Source: Myxococcaceae bacterium
GTDB taxonomy: Bacteria > Myxococcota_A > Polyangia > Polyangiales > Ga0077539
NCBI GenBank assembly: GCA_004297725.1
Contig: SCUS01000027.1
Coordinates: forward strand, 1-48,990
Reading direction: 5' to 3'
Length of the DNA: 48,990 nucleotides
The first letter of the stretch is position 1, and every line of letters begins with the position of its first letter. A program made the position numbers and the translations under genes. Below the pieces are notes generated by a model. It worked only from the letters and a program-made list of their open reading frames with translations. It was not told where the DNA came from and did no database searches. Of the stretch, positions 14,323-21,490 are shown in pieces.

Positions 14323-14365
14323 AATGCGCAATGCAGACGGATGCGCCACACGGAATATTCAGCCC

Positions 14366-15235
14366 GTGACCACCAAAACACTCTCCGACAATGACAAGCG
14401 TGTAATTCGAATCCACGCTGACTGGGCCCGACGAACCGGCGTTACCGCCGCCACGCTCCACCACCGACGCGAGAACCTCCGGCGCCTCGCCGAACAACTC
14501 CCCGTCGAACTCCTCGACGCCACCGCCGAACACCTCGACACCTGGCAGGCATCCCTCACCGTCAGCCTGTCCTCCGTGCGCACCTACACCGCGCACGTCA
14601 AGAGCTTCTACCGGTGGGCAGTCGAAGCCGGACACCTCGACGGCGACCCCTCCGCGCGCCTGCCCTCCCCGAAGATCCCGCCCCGCACCGCCCGACCCGT
14701 CAGCGAGTCCGACCTCGCCCTGCTCCTCAAGGTCGCCCAGGAGCCGCTGCGCACATGGCTGCTGCTCGCCGGCTACATGGGCCTGCGCTCAGCGGAGATC
14801 GCGCAGATCCGTCGCGAGGACATCACCGAGCACGACGGCCGCATGTACCTCGCCGGGATCGGGAAGGGCCAGAAGCCCTACACGATGGCCGTGCCCGCGC
14901 AGGTCGTGCCATACCTCGCCGCCCACCTCGGGACCGCGCGCGGCCAGCTGTGGCGCGCACCCCAGGGCGGGCCGCTGCGAGCCACGCACTGCACCGGCGA
15001 GGCGGGGAAGCTGATGCGCTCGCTCGGGATGAGCTACACCCTGCACTGCCTGCGGCACCGCTTCGGCACCGCGATGTACGCGCAGACCCGGGACCTGCTG
15101 GTCACGCAGGAGGCGATGCGGCATGCGTCGCCGCAGAACACGCGGCTGTACGTGCTGACGAGCCGACCGGAGACAACGGCCGCGATTGACCGGCTGGCGA
15201 GTGCGTCGCTGCGCGGCCGGAAGGGGGCGGCGTGA
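14366..15235 (+). CDS. int: Tyrosine integrase 1 (phage-type, next to repressor)
   Basis: 289 residues. N-terminal SAM-like domain (residues 17-90, with VRTYTAHVKSFYRWAVEAG). The catalytic set is complete: R141 (MGLRSAEI), Lys in GKGQKPY (167/170), H227-x2-R230 (LHCLRHRFGT), H253 (MRHAS) and Y262 (TRLYV). It inserts the phage at attB. Start unclear: GTG 14366 fits the domain edge, ATG 14324 would add 14 residues; neither has a good ribosome site. A TAAAAT box at 14320-14325 could be its own -10. Convergent with the excisionase-like gene. Confidence 0.9.
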   Translation: MTTKTLSDNDKRVIRIHADWARRTGVTAATLHHRRENLRRLAEQLPVELLDATAEHLDTWQASLTVSLSSVRTYTAHVKSFYRWAVEAGHLDGDPSARLPSPKIPPRTARPVSESDLALLLKVAQEPLRTWLLLAGYMGLRSAEIAQIRREDITEHDGRMYLAGIGKGQKPYTMAVPAQVVPYLAAHLGTARGQLWRAPQGGPLRATHCTGEAGKLMRSLGMSYTLHCLRHRFGTAMYAQTRDLLVTQEAMRHASPQNTRLYVLTSRPETTAAIDRLASASLRGRKGAA

Positions 15236-15237
15236 TG

Positions 15238-15519
15238 TCACCGGCCGCGGCGTCGCTTCGCCACCTCGATCAGCTCCAGGCGCAGACGCTCCACATCCCA
15301 GCGGGCGTGGCCACCGGCGGTCATGGCGTGGGGCTCGATGTCGTTGGCGCGGACCCAGCGCTGCAGCGAGCGGATGTGCATGCCGAGCGCGCGGGCAGCT
15401 TCGCCCGTGGGCACGTAGTCCGGCACGGGCGCGGACGATCCGGTCCGGTGTCGCGGTTGCTGCCTTCTTCGTGTCGTGGTTGGTGCCGTCTGCTGCTGCT
15501 CGCTACCCGATCGGACCAT
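15238..15519 (-). CDS. xis: Excisionase-like MerR-fold HTH protein
   Basis: 93 residues. After a basic, disordered N-terminus, YVPTGEAARALGMHIRSLQR, WVRANDIEPH, GGHARWDVERLRLELIEV matches the winged HTH of the excisionase/MerR (HTH_17) type. It ends 2 bases from the end of integrase 1 on the opposite strand, so integrase and excisionase can be made separately. Directionality-factor role is inferred from family and position. Confidence 0.75.
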   Translation of the reverse strand: MVRSGSEQQQTAPTTTRRRQQPRHRTGSSAPVPDYVPTGEAARALGMHIRSLQRWVRANDIEPHAMTAGGHARWDVERLRLELIEVAKRRRGR

Positions 15520-15548
15520 GCACTGAACACGAGCGAGAGGACGTTCCG

Positions 15549-15761
15549 ATGACCGTCACCGACACCATCGACGCGGTGACCCTGCCGTCCGAGGCCGTCG
15601 TCGAGCTGCGCCAGCGCCTCGCCGACGAGATCGAGCTGACCGCCCGGATCACCGCCGGGGTGCGCGAGCACCTCGCCGTGGACGAGCTGCGCGAGGACCG
15701 GGAGATGGTGCGCTACCGCATCGTCGGCCTGGTCGAGCAACACGTGGGCCGACCGGCCTGA
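15549..15761 (+). CDS. Small helical hypothetical protein
   Basis: 70 residues, helical (AVVELRQRLADEIELTARITAGV), ATG with AGAGG 8 bases upstream. Divergent from the excisionase-like gene, followed by a strong hairpin. Function unknown. Confidence 0.65.
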   Translation: MTVTDTIDAVTLPSEAVVELRQRLADEIELTARITAGVREHLAVDELREDREMVRYRIVGLVEQHVGRPA

Positions 15762-15769
15762 CGTGAGAC

Positions 15770-15804
15770 GGCCCGGGCAGGAGGTGCAACTCCTCGCCCG
15801 GGCC
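15770..15804 (+). terminator. Strong hairpin after 15549-15761 gene
   Basis: GGCCCGGGC-AGGAG pairs with CTCCT-C-GCCCGGGCC around a 6-base loop (one bulged C), followed by CTTGAT. Looks like a factor-independent terminator of a high-GC genome, with a new ribosome site (GGAGGGG) just beyond for the next gene. Confidence 0.6.
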
Positions 15805-15827
15805 CTTGATCCCCGCTGGAGGGGACC

Positions 15828-16070
15828 GTGCCGAACTCTACTGAACCCGCACCCTGGATCGCGCTCGCCGAGATCCTCGCCGTCATGCCCGACGTCTACC
15901 GGCGCCTCCTCGACGACCACACGCCCGCCGCGAACGGGTGCGGCCGCTGCCGGGCCTGCACCGTCCCCGGCACCGGCAGCCCGGGCGCGGTGTGGCCGTG
16001 CTCGATGCACCAGCTCGCCGTGCTGGCCCGGAAGATCCACGACCGGCCGTTGCGGGGTCGAGCGGAATGA
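15828..16070 (+). CDS. Hypothetical Cys-containing protein
   Basis: 80 residues, GTG with GGAGGGG upstream. Helix PWIALAEILAVMPDVYRRLLD, then CGRCRACTVPG and a later C-x2-H (PCSMHQLAVLA): a plausible zinc site. This type of small protein is common near actinophage integrases. Function unknown. Confidence 0.62.
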   Translation: MPNSTEPAPWIALAEILAVMPDVYRRLLDDHTPAANGCGRCRACTVPGTGSPGAVWPCSMHQLAVLARKIHDRPLRGRAE

Positions 16071-16306
16071 GGTGCGCGCGCGGGGACTGCGGGCGGCTCG
16101 CCGAGGTGGCCGTGGACGGCGGCACGCTGGTGCTGCTGCTGTGCGTCGCCGACGGGCTCGTCGCGGTGACGCGGCAGCCGGGGGCGCGGGTGGTGTCGCT
16201 GCACCGCGTCGTCAGAAGTGATGAACCGGCCACGGCGCGCGTAACGGGGCGCGCGGACGGGGCGACGACCAGGACACCACCACACCACCACCGGGAGCTG
16301 TCATGA
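16067..16306 (+). CDS. Hypothetical small protein
   Basis: 79 residues, ATG overlapping the upstream stop (ATGA). Begins MRCARGDCGRLAEVAVDGG and has a hydrophobic strand pair (LVLLLCVADGLVAV), tail rich in Thr/His. Function unknown. Confidence 0.55.
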   Translation: MRCARGDCGRLAEVAVDGGTLVLLLCVADGLVAVTRQPGARVVSLHRVVRSDEPATARVTGRADGATTRTPPHHHRELS

Positions 16307-16461
16307 CCTCGCCCGACCCCGCCGCCGAACTCCTCCGCATCGAGCAGGAACGCGAGGCGCGCCGGGTGCGGCGGACGCGGGAGCTGAAGCAGACGCTCGC
16401 CGCGGTGCTTGTCATCGTCCTGGTGCTCATCGTGTTCATCGCGTGGGCGGCGTCGCGGTAG
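16303..16461 (+). CDS. Tiny tail-anchored membrane protein
   Basis: 52 residues. Charged helix (LLRIEQEREARRVRRTRELK) followed by a C-terminal transmembrane segment (LAAVLVIVLVLIVFIAWAA). ATG overlaps the upstream stop and a bidirectional terminator follows, supporting a real gene. Could be a membrane regulator or exclusion protein; no family match claimed. Confidence 0.62.
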   Translation: MTSPDPAAELLRIEQEREARRVRRTRELKQTLAAVLVIVLVLIVFIAWAASR

Positions 16462-16479
16462 GGACTGGACGACGAACAG

Positions 16480-16511
16480 CGCCCCCGACCGGACGATCCG
16501 GTGCGGGGGCG
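16480..16511. terminator. Bidirectional terminator hairpin
   Basis: CGCCCCCGACCGG and CCGGTGCGGGGGCG pair (one bulge) around a 5-base loop between two convergent genes (stops at 16461 and 16520). Position and strength indicate a shared terminator. Confidence 0.65.
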
Positions 16512-16519
16512 TCGTCGTG

Positions 16520-16702
16520 TCAGGAGCTGTCGCGGATCCGGCGGACGTGCTCGCGGTCGAAGCCGCTCTCGGTGGCGACCTGCCCGATGGGGAGCCCTGC
16601 CGCGAGCGCGGCCCGGATGGCGGCGTGCAGCTCAGTGCGTGCCTGGTTGTGCTGGTCGAGCGTCGACCGGTAGACCGCTGCTGCGGCGCTGACGCGGCTC
16701 AT
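16520..16702 (-). CDS. Small HTH regulator, divergent from the plasmid-like operon
   Basis: 60 residues. Helix SAAAAVYRSTLDQHNQARTE, then LPIGQVATESGFDREHVRRI, a typical helix-turn-helix. ATG at 16702 is chosen for the upstream GGAGGAGG (spacing 11); in-frame starts at 16723 and 16738 are possible. It faces a five-site GTTGCAAC array, so it likely represses itself and the plus-strand operon from 16832. Confidence 0.68.
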   Translation of the reverse strand: MSRVSAAAAVYRSTLDQHNQARTELHAAIRAALAAGLPIGQVATESGFDREHVRRIRDSS

Positions 16703-16745
16703 CTCGTGGCCGTCCTCCTCCATGTCGTGAATCTTCACAGGGCAC

Positions 16746-16812
16746 GTTGCAACCTAGTGTTGCAACGCTCAGTGGGCTAGTGCAACATGGCGTTGCAACG
16801 CTGTGTTGCGAA
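16746..16812. promoter_or_regulatory. Five-site GTTGCAAC operator array
   Basis: Exact 8-bp palindromes GTTGCAAC at 16746-16753, 16759-16766 and 16792-16799, with near copies at 16779-16786 (AGTGCAAC) and 16805-16812 (GTTGCGAA). Start-to-start spacings are 13, 20, 13 and 13. The array fills the 93-129-base gap between the divergent HTH gene and the plasmid-like operon and is almost certainly a regulator binding cluster. Confidence 0.75.
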
Positions 16813-16831
16813 TCGGCCCAAGGAGCCCACC

Positions 16832-16939
16832 ATGCCCACCCTCCCCCGCCCCGCCCCGTGGCTGTTCGAGCGCATCGAGATCGCGCTCATGGTCGGCGGG
16901 TTCCTGCTCCTGCCCATCGCCATCTGGTGGCCGCTGTGA
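16832..16939 (+). CDS. Tiny membrane protein heading the plasmid-like operon
   Basis: 35 residues with AAGGAG 6 bases before the ATG. One transmembrane segment (IALMVGGFLLLPIAIWWPL) ends the protein. Its stop overlaps the next GTG (GTGA). Small leader membrane peptides of this kind precede DUF2637/FtsK gene sets in actinobacterial elements. Function unknown. Confidence 0.62.
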   Translation: MPTLPRPAPWLFERIEIALMVGGFLLLPIAIWWPL

Positions 16940-17130
16940 GCTGGGGATTCCGCGCACGCAAGACCGTCCGCCTCGGCCCCCTGTTCTGGACGTTCACCCA
17001 GAACGGGTTCGCCTCGTGGGGCATCCGCATCGGACCGATCACCCGCAACTTCACCCGCGGCTCGACGACCATCGACACGCCCGGGCCGGGGAGCCTGCAC
17101 CGGCCGGGACGTCGGCGAGGTGGTCGGTGA
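16936..17130 (+). CDS. DUF4236-like protein
   Basis: 64 residues. WGFRARKTVRLGPLFWTF, then FASWGIRIGPITRNFT and IDTPGPGSLH follow the DUF4236 pattern (Phe-Arg-x-Arg-Lys-x(3)-Leu-Gly start, Gly-Pro repeats, PGxGS/T end). This family often accompanies integrative or plasmid elements in actinobacteria; function unknown. GTG start in a GTGA overlap. Confidence 0.7.
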   Translation: MSWGFRARKTVRLGPLFWTFTQNGFASWGIRIGPITRNFTRGSTTIDTPGPGSLHRPGRRRGGR

Positions 17131-17438
17131 TGGGCTGGTTCTCGAAGTCCCACGACGGCATGCCCGACGTCGGCCAGGGCGGCGGCTGGACGAAGGCCGA
17201 GTGGCGGCGCGCCCCGAAGAAGCGGGTCCGCGTCGACAAGCTGGAGTCGACCAACAAGGGCGGTTATCTCGACGAGAAGCGGGCTGCTCGGTACGCGAAG
17301 GGCGGGAAGCGCGGTACCCCGTACGTCGTCGAGTCCGGCGGGAAGCTCTACGTCGCCGACGGGCACCACCGCGCGGCCGCAGCGAAAGCGCGCGGCGAGA
17401 AGACCATCGTCGTGCGGGTCAAGCGGGGCGGCCGGTGA
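17130..17438 (+). CDS. ParB-fold (ParB/Srx-like) protein
   Basis: 102 residues. The C-terminal half, PYVVESGGKLYVADGHHRAA followed by AAKARGEKTIVVRVKR, contains the Asp-Gly-His-His-Arg signature of ParB N-terminal-like domains, which bind nucleotide and sometimes cleave DNA. No HTH domain follows, so it is not a complete partition protein. ATG overlaps the upstream stop (TGATG). Confidence 0.72.
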   Translation: MGWFSKSHDGMPDVGQGGGWTKAEWRRAPKKRVRVDKLESTNKGGYLDEKRAARYAKGGKRGTPYVVESGGKLYVADGHHRAAAAKARGEKTIVVRVKRGGR

Positions 17439-18217
17439 GCGGACCAGCGATCGCGAGGTGGGTCCGCTTCCTCGGTCTCGCCGTGGTGCTCGCCGCGGCC
17501 GCGGTGCTGTCCTTCCACGGGCTGCGCGACCTCGCGCTCGCCGTGTCCATCCCCGTCGAGCTGGCCTGGCTGCTCCCGGTCGCGGTCGACGCCGGCGCTG
17601 GCGTGTCGTGCGCGTGCTGGCTGTCGCGCGGCATCCCTACCGACGCCGCCCGGTTCGCCCGCACCCAGACGTGGCTCCTGCTCGGCGGCACGGTCATCGG
17701 GAACGCCGCCCAGCTCGGGATGCACGCGGCCGGGATCGTGCCGCCGTGGTGGGTGGCGGTGCTCGTCGGTGCGATCCCGCCGGCGGTGGTGGGCGGCACG
17801 ATCCACCTCGCTGTGCTCGTCGGGCGCCCGGGCGCGACCGCTACTCAAGTAGCGGTCGAGGGACTTGCGAGTGAGCTGCAAGTAGCCCCCGATTCTGCAG
17901 GTGACGCGGGCGACGACGACCTTTCGAGCGGCTTGGGAGCCGCCTCGTCCGCCGATCACCACCTGGGCGAGGACCGGGCGCCCGCCGTGGGCGATTCGCC
18001 CGGGCCGGAACACCAACCGGGCGACGAGCCGCCCGCCCACGTCGCCCTGCACCTGGCGCCCACACCCGCCGTGGCGCCCGGGCCGGGTGACGCCCGCCCG
18101 GAGGTGGGTGAGCTGCTCGCCCAGGGCGCCGGGCGCCGCACCGTCGCCCGCGAGCTGGGCGTCACCGAGTACGCCGCCCGCCAGCTCATCGACGCCCGCC
18201 GCGGGGTGAGCGGGTGA
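17435..18217 (+). CDS. DUF2637 membrane protein (Spd/transfer-associated type)
   Basis: 260 residues. Four transmembrane helices in residues about 8-130 (FLGLAVVLAAAAVLSFHGL; VSIPVELAWLLPVAVDAGAG; LLLGGTVIGNAAQLGMHAAG; WVAVLVGAIPPAVVGGTIHL), the DUF2637 layout with the family's Pro-Val-Ala-Val-Asp-Ala. A Pro/Gly/Asp-rich linker leads to a C-terminal HTH (GRRTVARELGVTEYAARQLI). DUF2637 proteins sit beside FtsK-type transfer genes in AICEs and conjugative plasmids. GTG in a GTGA overlap. Confidence 0.82.
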   Translation: MSGPAIARWVRFLGLAVVLAAAAVLSFHGLRDLALAVSIPVELAWLLPVAVDAGAGVSCACWLSRGIPTDAARFARTQTWLLLGGTVIGNAAQLGMHAAGIVPPWWVAVLVGAIPPAVVGGTIHLAVLVGRPGATATQVAVEGLASELQVAPDSAGDAGDDDLSSGLGAASSADHHLGEDRAPAVGDSPGPEHQPGDEPPAHVALHLAPTPAVAPGPGDARPEVGELLAQGAGRRTVARELGVTEYAARQLIDARRGVSG

Positions 18218-20466
18218 CCGTCGACCTCGCCAAGCACAACCCCGACGACGCCTCGGACGACGAGACCGGCGCGGAGCTGCAGCTGCGCCCGCCCGGCGAC
18301 GTCGAGCTGTACGACGCGCTCACCGCCCGCGAGCAGCTCGCCCGCGTCGTCATCATGGGGTGGGCGCGAGTCGTCGACGGCAACACCGTCACCCGGGCCC
18401 GCGCCGTCGCCAAGCAGTCGCCATGGGCGATCGGGCGACTGGTGAAGTGGGCGCCCAACGGCGCCCGCCGGGCGGTCACCCTCACCCGGGAGTGGGTGAC
18501 CGACGCCGAGACGCTGCGCCTGCTCGCGAAGCACGAGGCAGCCGGGGAGGGCGAGAGCTACGCCCGGGTGAACGACGCCCGCCTGAAGAAGAACCTCACC
18601 GGGCGGGCGTGGCTGGTGGGCGTCGCCGGCGCCCTGGTGGCGGTGGCGCTGCTGGCGTGGTGGGCGCCCAGCATGTTCGCCGGGTTCCTCGGGCTCGCCG
18701 TCATCGCCGCCGTGGGCGCCTTCGCCCGCCCGGTGTGCCGGGAGCCAAAGGAGCTTGCGGTGTCCACCGTCGTCGCGCTCGGTCTCGGGTGGGTGGCGTG
18801 GCACTTCGGGCCCGACCTCGCCGCGCTCGTCCCCCGGCCGCCCGTCTGGGCGTGGTGGGCGGCCGCCGGCGTGGCGGTCGTCGTGTTCGGTGTCCTCGGC
18901 CGGAGGGAAGACCAGCACCTCGTCGAGATGCCCATCGGCACCAGCCCCAGCGAACCGGGGAAGCCGAGCGCCGAGATGATCGTGACCGCGCTGTGCAGGA
19001 GCTCCATCGTCGGCATGCCCGTCGCGAAGACCGACCAGGCGCGCGAGGAGATCTCCATCATCGCGCCCGGTGTTGCCACCCACCCGCACGGCTACGTCGT
19101 CGAGCTCGAGCTGCCCGGCGGCGTCACCGTGGACGCCGTCGTGGACAGGCGGGAGAACCTCGCCGCCGCGCTGCGGCGGAACCTCTCCACCGTGTGGCCG
19201 TCGGGCAACCCCGACAGGCACCCCGGGTACCTGCGGCTGTTCCTCGGCCACAAGCCGCTGAACACGGTCCGCCAGCCGCCATGGCCGGTCGCCGAGGGCC
19301 GGCCGATCAGCATCTTCGACCCCATCCCGTTCTTCACCGACGAGGAGAACCGGTGGGTCGACATCAGCCTCGACGACACCCACGTCGCGATGGGCGGCGC
19401 GTCCGGGTCGGGCAAGTCGGTCGGGCTGCGCGCGCTCGGCGTCGCCGTCGCGTTCGACCTGCAGACCCGCATCATCGTGCTCGACGGGAAGCTGTCCGGG
19501 GACCTGAGCTGCATCCGGAAGCTGTGTCACGCCTATTTCGAGGGCGCCGAGGACGAGGACGTCCAGGACCTGCTGAAGTGCCTGCGCTGGCTCGTCGCCG
19601 AGCGCACCCGCCGCGCCCGGTTCCTCGCGTCGCTGCCCCGCGAGGAGAACCGCAAGTCGCGCGTCACCAGAGACCTCGCCGCGAAGTACCCCGAGCAGCT
19701 GTCGTCGATCGCCGTGCTCATCGATGAGTGCCAGGTCTACACCGAGTACGGCGACACCCGGAACAAGGCCGAGAAGAAGGTCCGCGACGAGTTTCTCTCG
19801 CTGTTCACGACGCTGGCCCGGCTGTCCCGGTCGGTCGGCATCCACCTGGTGTTCGTCAGCCAGAAGCCCGATGCGGTCGTACTGCCCTCGGCGATCATGG
19901 GCAACTGCGGCGTCCGCGTGGCGTACCGCGTGCTCGAGCAGCCCCACAACGACCAGATCCTGGGCACCTCCGCGCGCAAGAACGGCATGGACGCCACGAA
20001 GTTCACGCGCAAGGAGGCCGGCCTCGCGTGGATCCGCGGCGGCGAGACCGCCGACACGATGCTCGGCCGGACCTGCTCGATGATGGTCGACCTGGACGCG
20101 GCCGACGAGCTGGCCGACCAGGCGTACGAGATGCGCCGGGCCCGCGGGCTGCTCACCGGCCAGGCCGCCGGCGAGGAGGACGATCCCACCCCGCAGCTGG
20201 ACCTGCTAGCCGACGTCGATGCCGAGCTGCGCTCGCACGCACGCACGAACGTGCACAACGTGGAGCTGGCGGGGTGGCTGGCGCAGCGCCGGCCCGACTA
20301 CGAGTCCCTCGACGGCGACGAGCTCGGCGTGCGTCTGCGCAACCTCGGCGTGCCCACGCCGCAGGTGAAGGTTGGCGGGCGCACCACGACCGGCATCCGC
20401 GTGGCCGACCTGCGGAAACGCCTCGCCGAGATCGCCACCAACCTCTCCAACCTGGACGAGGAATGA
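18214..20466 (+). CDS. FtsK/SpoIIIE-type DNA translocase (TraB-like)
   Basis: 750 residues. Four hydrophobic segments at about 130-230 (AWLVGVAGALVAVALLAWW, FAGFLGLAVIAAVGAF and others), then the motor: Walker A GGASGSGKS with K401, Walker B VLIDECQ with D504-E505. The last 90 residues (LAGWLAQRRPDYESLDGDEL to GIRVADLRKRLAEI) form a winged-helix region like that of actinobacterial element FtsK/Tra proteins. Such proteins move double-stranded DNA between mycelial cells in AICEs. In a phage the role is uncertain: conjugative spread, or segregation of a replicating prophage. GTG in a GTGA overlap with the DUF2637 gene. Confidence 0.88.
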   Translation: MTVDLAKHNPDDASDDETGAELQLRPPGDVELYDALTAREQLARVVIMGWARVVDGNTVTRARAVAKQSPWAIGRLVKWAPNGARRAVTLTREWVTDAETLRLLAKHEAAGEGESYARVNDARLKKNLTGRAWLVGVAGALVAVALLAWWAPSMFAGFLGLAVIAAVGAFARPVCREPKELAVSTVVALGLGWVAWHFGPDLAALVPRPPVWAWWAAAGVAVVVFGVLGRREDQHLVEMPIGTSPSEPGKPSAEMIVTALCRSSIVGMPVAKTDQAREEISIIAPGVATHPHGYVVELELPGGVTVDAVVDRRENLAAALRRNLSTVWPSGNPDRHPGYLRLFLGHKPLNTVRQPPWPVAEGRPISIFDPIPFFTDEENRWVDISLDDTHVAMGGASGSGKSVGLRALGVAVAFDLQTRIIVLDGKLSGDLSCIRKLCHAYFEGAEDEDVQDLLKCLRWLVAERTRRARFLASLPREENRKSRVTRDLAAKYPEQLSSIAVLIDECQVYTEYGDTRNKAEKKVRDEFLSLFTTLARLSRSVGIHLVFVSQKPDAVVLPSAIMGNCGVRVAYRVLEQPHNDQILGTSARKNGMDATKFTRKEAGLAWIRGGETADTMLGRTCSMMVDLDAADELADQAYEMRRARGLLTGQAAGEEDDPTPQLDLLADVDAELRSHARTNVHNVELAGWLAQRRPDYESLDGDELGVRLRNLGVPTPQVKVGGRTTTGIRVADLRKRLAEIATNLSNLDEE

Positions 20467-20486
20467 GCTGTTTCCGCAGGTCGCGA

Positions 20487-20535
20487 GGTTGGCGCCCCGG
20501 TTGGTGAGCTCCAACCGTTCTGGGCGTCGCCAACC
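20487..20535. repeat. Nested inverted repeats between FtsK-like and integrase 2 genes
   Basis: Outer arms GGTTGGCG (20487-20494) and CGCCAACC (20528-20535) enclose inner arms GGTTGG (20499-20504) and CCAACC (20511-20516). Both pairs share nearly one centre. It fills the 121-base gap before integrase 2. Possible attenuator/terminator or part of a recombination site; not decidable from sequence alone. Confidence 0.5.
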
Positions 20536-20587
20536 CCGCCGCCCAGCTCCCCGAACCGACACTCGACACAGAAGGCGAATTCCGCAG

Positions 20588-21490
20588 ATGACACAGACCG
20601 GCCCCGGAACCGGGCGCGACGACGTCTGCTCGACCTGGCTCGGCGCGCAGGACAGCGCCGAAACCGTTGCCACGTACCGCCACGTCATCAGCCGCTGGTT
20701 CGCGTGGTGCGACGCGCAGCCGCTCGACGTGTGGGCAGCGCGGCCCCGCGACGTCAACCGGTGGAAGCAGAGCCTGCGCCGGAAGCTGTCCGGGCGCACC
20801 GTCGGGAAGTACCTGTCAGCCCTGTCGAGCTTCTATCGGCACGCCATCCGCGACGCCGAAGACCAGCCACCGATCGCGGCCAACCCCGCCGCAGACGTGC
20901 GGCGGCCCCGCGTCGCGAAGGAGCCGCACGGCGACGCGCTCACCGCCGCCGAGGCGCACGCCCTGCGCACCGCGAGCCTGGCCGACCCGCGCACTGCCGC
21001 CCTGGTGCATCTTCTCCTCACCGGCATCCGGGTGTCGGAGGCGTGCGGGGCGAAGGTGCGCGACCTCGGCTGGGACGGCGACGACCGCGCGCTGACGATC
21101 ACCCGCAAGGGCGGGCACAAGGACCTGGTGGTGATCGATGCTGACGACTGGGCGGTGATCCAGCACTACCTGCAGACCCGAAGCCAGGGCCCCGGCGGCT
21201 GGCTGTTCGCCACGCAGCGCGGCCAGATGACCCGCCGGACCGCGTACGGCATCGTGCGCAGCCTCGCGGCGAAGACGCTCGAGCGCGACGTGGTGATCGG
21301 CACCCACGACATCCGGCGGACGGTGATCACGCTGGCGTTCGACGAGGGCATGCCGGCGCAGGAGGTCCGGGGCCTGGCCGGGCACAGCTCGATCGCGACG
21401 ACGCAGATGTACGACCGGAACGTGCACACCCGTGGCCGTGGTGCTCGGGCCGCGGTCAAGGCGGCGCTCGCCCGGCAGGACGGCACCTGA
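20588..21490 (+). CDS. Tyrosine integrase/recombinase 2 (element-type)
   Basis: 300 residues. N-terminal SAM-like domain (about 12-100), catalytic R148 (TGIRVSEA), K174/K178 region (TRKGGHKDL), H240-x2-R243 (GTHDIRRT), H266 (LAGHSS) and Y275 (TQMYDRN): complete XerC/D-like set. It is only distantly like integrase 1, having XerC-style spacing. It follows the FtsK-type gene as int genes do in AICEs. It may integrate the element at another site, resolve multimers, or be a relic of an element captured by the phage. ATG start with GAAGG about 13 bases upstream. Confidence 0.88.
   Translation: MTQTGPGTGRDDVCSTWLGAQDSAETVATYRHVISRWFAWCDAQPLDVWAARPRDVNRWKQSLRRKLSGRTVGKYLSALSSFYRHAIRDAEDQPPIAANPAADVRRPRVAKEPHGDALTAAEAHALRTASLADPRTAALVHLLLTGIRVSEACGAKVRDLGWDGDDRALTITRKGGHKDLVVIDADDWAVIQHYLQTRSQGPGGWLFATQRGQMTRRTAYGIVRSLAAKTLERDVVIGTHDIRRTVITLAFDEGMPAQEVRGLAGHSSIATTQMYDRNVHTRGRGARAAVKAALARQDGT

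Noticed and set aside
14396..14420. Sequence GTAATTCGAATCCACGC, resembling a tRNA T-arm and hence a possible attP core
   Set aside because: It lies within the integrase 1 coding frame, the loop is too long for a T-arm and no other tRNA parts or repeats are nearby. attP remains unidentified.
18780..19080. Possible separate gene for the FtsK-like membrane part
   Set aside because: The frame is continuous from 18214 to 20466 with membrane and motor parts in the usual order, and no internal ribosome site stands out.
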